From: Evansella clarkii
Lineage (GTDB): Bacteria > Bacillota > Bacilli > Bacillales > Salisediminibacteriaceae
Assembly: GCF_002019695.1 (NCBI RefSeq)
Contig: NZ_KV917376.1
Location: 451,163-515,162 of the forward strand
DNA: 64,000 nt
Reading direction: 5' to 3'
The position numbers and the translations under genes are program-made. Position 1 is the stretch's first letter; each line of letters begins with the position of its first letter. The notes below the pieces were generated by a model that had not been told where the DNA came from, searched no databases, and worked only from the letters and a program-made list of their open reading frames with translations. Shown here one piece after another: positions 63,172 through 64,000 of the stretch.

Positions 63172-63686
63172 TAATTCCCGCCTCCGGAGCTCAATTTATT
63201 TTTTAACTTAAATCTATCTAACATAATACCTTATCTAACTGAACATGTCGATTAAACCTGCTAATCAGTTCAATTATACCTAGGCTGGCTTATTTATGGG
63301 AAAATATTAAACGTCTGAATCATGTTAATTAACCTAAATTAACCGATAGATGGAAAGAGAAATGAACTTTATAAGGTTTTTTTCATAATACATAAAAAGA
63401 GGGTGTCCCAAAAGCCTAGCTTTTGGTGACACCCTCTTCTTTACCAATTAATTGAAGTAAATGTAATTAGTTCGCTCGCATCGCTCTCGGCGGACGCGTT
63501 CCCCGGGCAACGCTTCAGCCTCCTCGGGAAAAACGCCCTGCGGGGTCTTCAGCCGTTGCTTTTCCCGCGGGAGTCGCCGCCTGCCGCTCTTTCGAGCTAT
63601 TTTAATAAAATTGAAAAATAAAGAAATCGCCCCATTTGGTATAATTAAAGCACCACACCAAAACCATACCAGGAGGCGATTTCTTT
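63172..63686. other. Promoter region of the RsbR-like gene and left part of an IS1182-type element
   Basis: No complete gene. AT-rich up to about 63390, then the hairpin at 63398-63437, a GC-rich block (about 63478-63600) and the transposase leader. Confidence 0.6.
63398..63437. terminator. Long hairpin at the left edge of the IS1182-type element
   Basis: GAGGGTGTC-C-CAAAAGC-CTA-GCTTTTG-GT-GACACCCTC is followed by TTCTTT. The left arm looks like an IS1182-type terminal repeat. The hairpin could also stop transcription entering the element. Confidence 0.5.
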
Positions 63687-63688
63687 AT
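63618..63688 (+). promoter_or_regulatory. Inverted repeat enclosing the transposase promoter and ribosome site
   Basis: ATAAAGAAATCGCC (63618-63631) is perfectly complementary to GGCGATTTCTTTAT (63675-63688), which overlaps the 3' part of AGGAGG and the first two bases of ATG. A TGGTATAAT extended -10 (63637-63645) lies between the arms. Transcripts started there lack the left arm and stay translatable; read-through transcripts would fold and hide the start. Confidence 0.6.
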
Positions 63689-64000
63689 GAAACATGATCA
63701 TATTTCTTTCCAAGATTATAACATGGATCAGCTGTATTTACCAATGGATCTTGAAGTAGAAATCCCAACCCATCACGTTTGTCGCATTGTCAATCGAGCC
63801 GTGGAAGAACTCGATAAGAATATTCTCTATCGGTGTTATGACGGGGGCGGACGTCCTCCTTATCATCCGAAAATGATGTTAAAAATTATCCTCTATGCCT
63901 ATACACAGAAAATCTACTCCTCCAGACAAATCGCAAAACAGCTTAAGGAAAATATTTATTTTATGTGGCTGGCTCGCCACCAACAGCCGGACTTCCGCAC
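63687..64000 (+). CDS. IS1182-family transposase, N-terminal part
   Basis: 104 codons to the window end, no stop. It begins MKHDHISFQDYNMDQLYLP and has LPMDLEVEIPTHHVCRIVNR and GRPPYHPKMMLKIILYAYTQ, then YSSRQIAKQL, the usual IS1182/IS5-like N-terminal domain that precedes the DDE region. Ribosome site AGGAGGCGATTTCTTT. The catalytic domain is beyond the window. Confidence 0.92.
   Translation, partial: MKHDHISFQDYNMDQLYLPMDLEVEIPTHHVCRIVNRAVEELDKNILYRCYDGGGRPPYHPKMMLKIILYAYTQKIYSSRQIAKQLKENIYFMWLARHQQPDFR

Larger units (their letters stand above)
63399..64000 (+). mobile_element. IS1182-family element, left part, truncated by window end
   Basis: It begins near the GAGGGTGTCCCAAAAG terminal-repeat-like sequence and continues past the window. 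It includes a GC-rich block (63478-63600) sharing CGGGCAACGC-TCAGCCTCCT and CCCTGCGGGGTCTTC with the element at 12880-13140, then the transposase gene. The right end and target duplication are outside the window. Confidence 0.65.

Overview
The window looks like chromosome from a low-to-moderate GC Gram-positive of the Bacillaceae, probably an alkaliphilic or halotolerant Bacillus relative. Reasons: strong AGGAGG-type ribosome binding sites, frequent GTG/TTG starts, a cytochrome bd oxidase with a CydS-like small subunit, poly-gamma-glutamate capsule genes (pgsBCA plus a gamma-glutamyltransferase), a CYP152 fatty-acid P450, an RsbR-type stressosome protein, and several very acidic secreted or surface proteins. 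No rRNA, tRNA or CRISPR was found.

Layout. 0.4-3 kb: cydA-cydB-cydS with a Rex-like operator. 3.5-9 kb: a CopD-like membrane protein, an MMPL exporter, an OmpR-type two-component system whose apparent binding site is duplicated in front of the exporter, and a two-TM potassium channel. 9.4-12.8 kb: cydDC, followed by a MITE-like GC-rich element. 13.2-15.6 kb: an atypical LuxR-type regulator, a FetAB-like ABC exporter and a pterin carbinolamine dehydratase. 16.1-21.3 kb: capsule operon. 21.6-29.9 kb: P450, erythromycin esterase-like protein, flavin-type stress protein, diguanylate cyclase, DCC protein, DUF3238-like protein, and a TetR/CDF pair with matched operators. 30.2-37.5 kb: two secreted M28 peptidases, MutM, Ohr, an NlpC/P60 endopeptidase and small proteins. 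37.8-39.1 kb: a YeeE/YedE (TsuA-like) transporter with an in-frame TGA exactly at its conserved cysteine, a selenoprotein candidate. 39.5-52.4 kb: surface protein, SLC13 symporter, DUF2812 protein, SDR, flavin dehydrogenase, chromate transporter and RND exporter. 52.7-53.3 kb: eleven 52-bp tandem units, each an extended palindrome. 53.3-59.8 kb: a NERD protein, then a three-gene lactone-degradation operon (aldehyde dehydrogenase, lactonase, Fe-alcohol dehydrogenase; the Agrobacterium blcABC/attKLM set) with a clear sigma-54 promoter and a divergent PAS-AAA+-Fis activator. 59.9-64 kb: tyrosine recombinase, a complete ISL3-family element with an 8-bp target duplication, an RsbR-like STAS protein and the 5' part of an IS1182-family element.

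How it fits together: the bd oxidase and its CydDC assembly exporter are split into two loci, the first with a redox-type operator. The capsule operon makes, exports and probably cleaves or anchors poly-gamma-glutamate. The sigma-54 operon would convert gamma-butyrolactone-type lactones to hydroxy acid, semialdehyde and succinate. Between genes the window holds several families of dispersed palindromic or GC-rich repeats, described in the findings. All calls come from reading the sequence; no database search was run.
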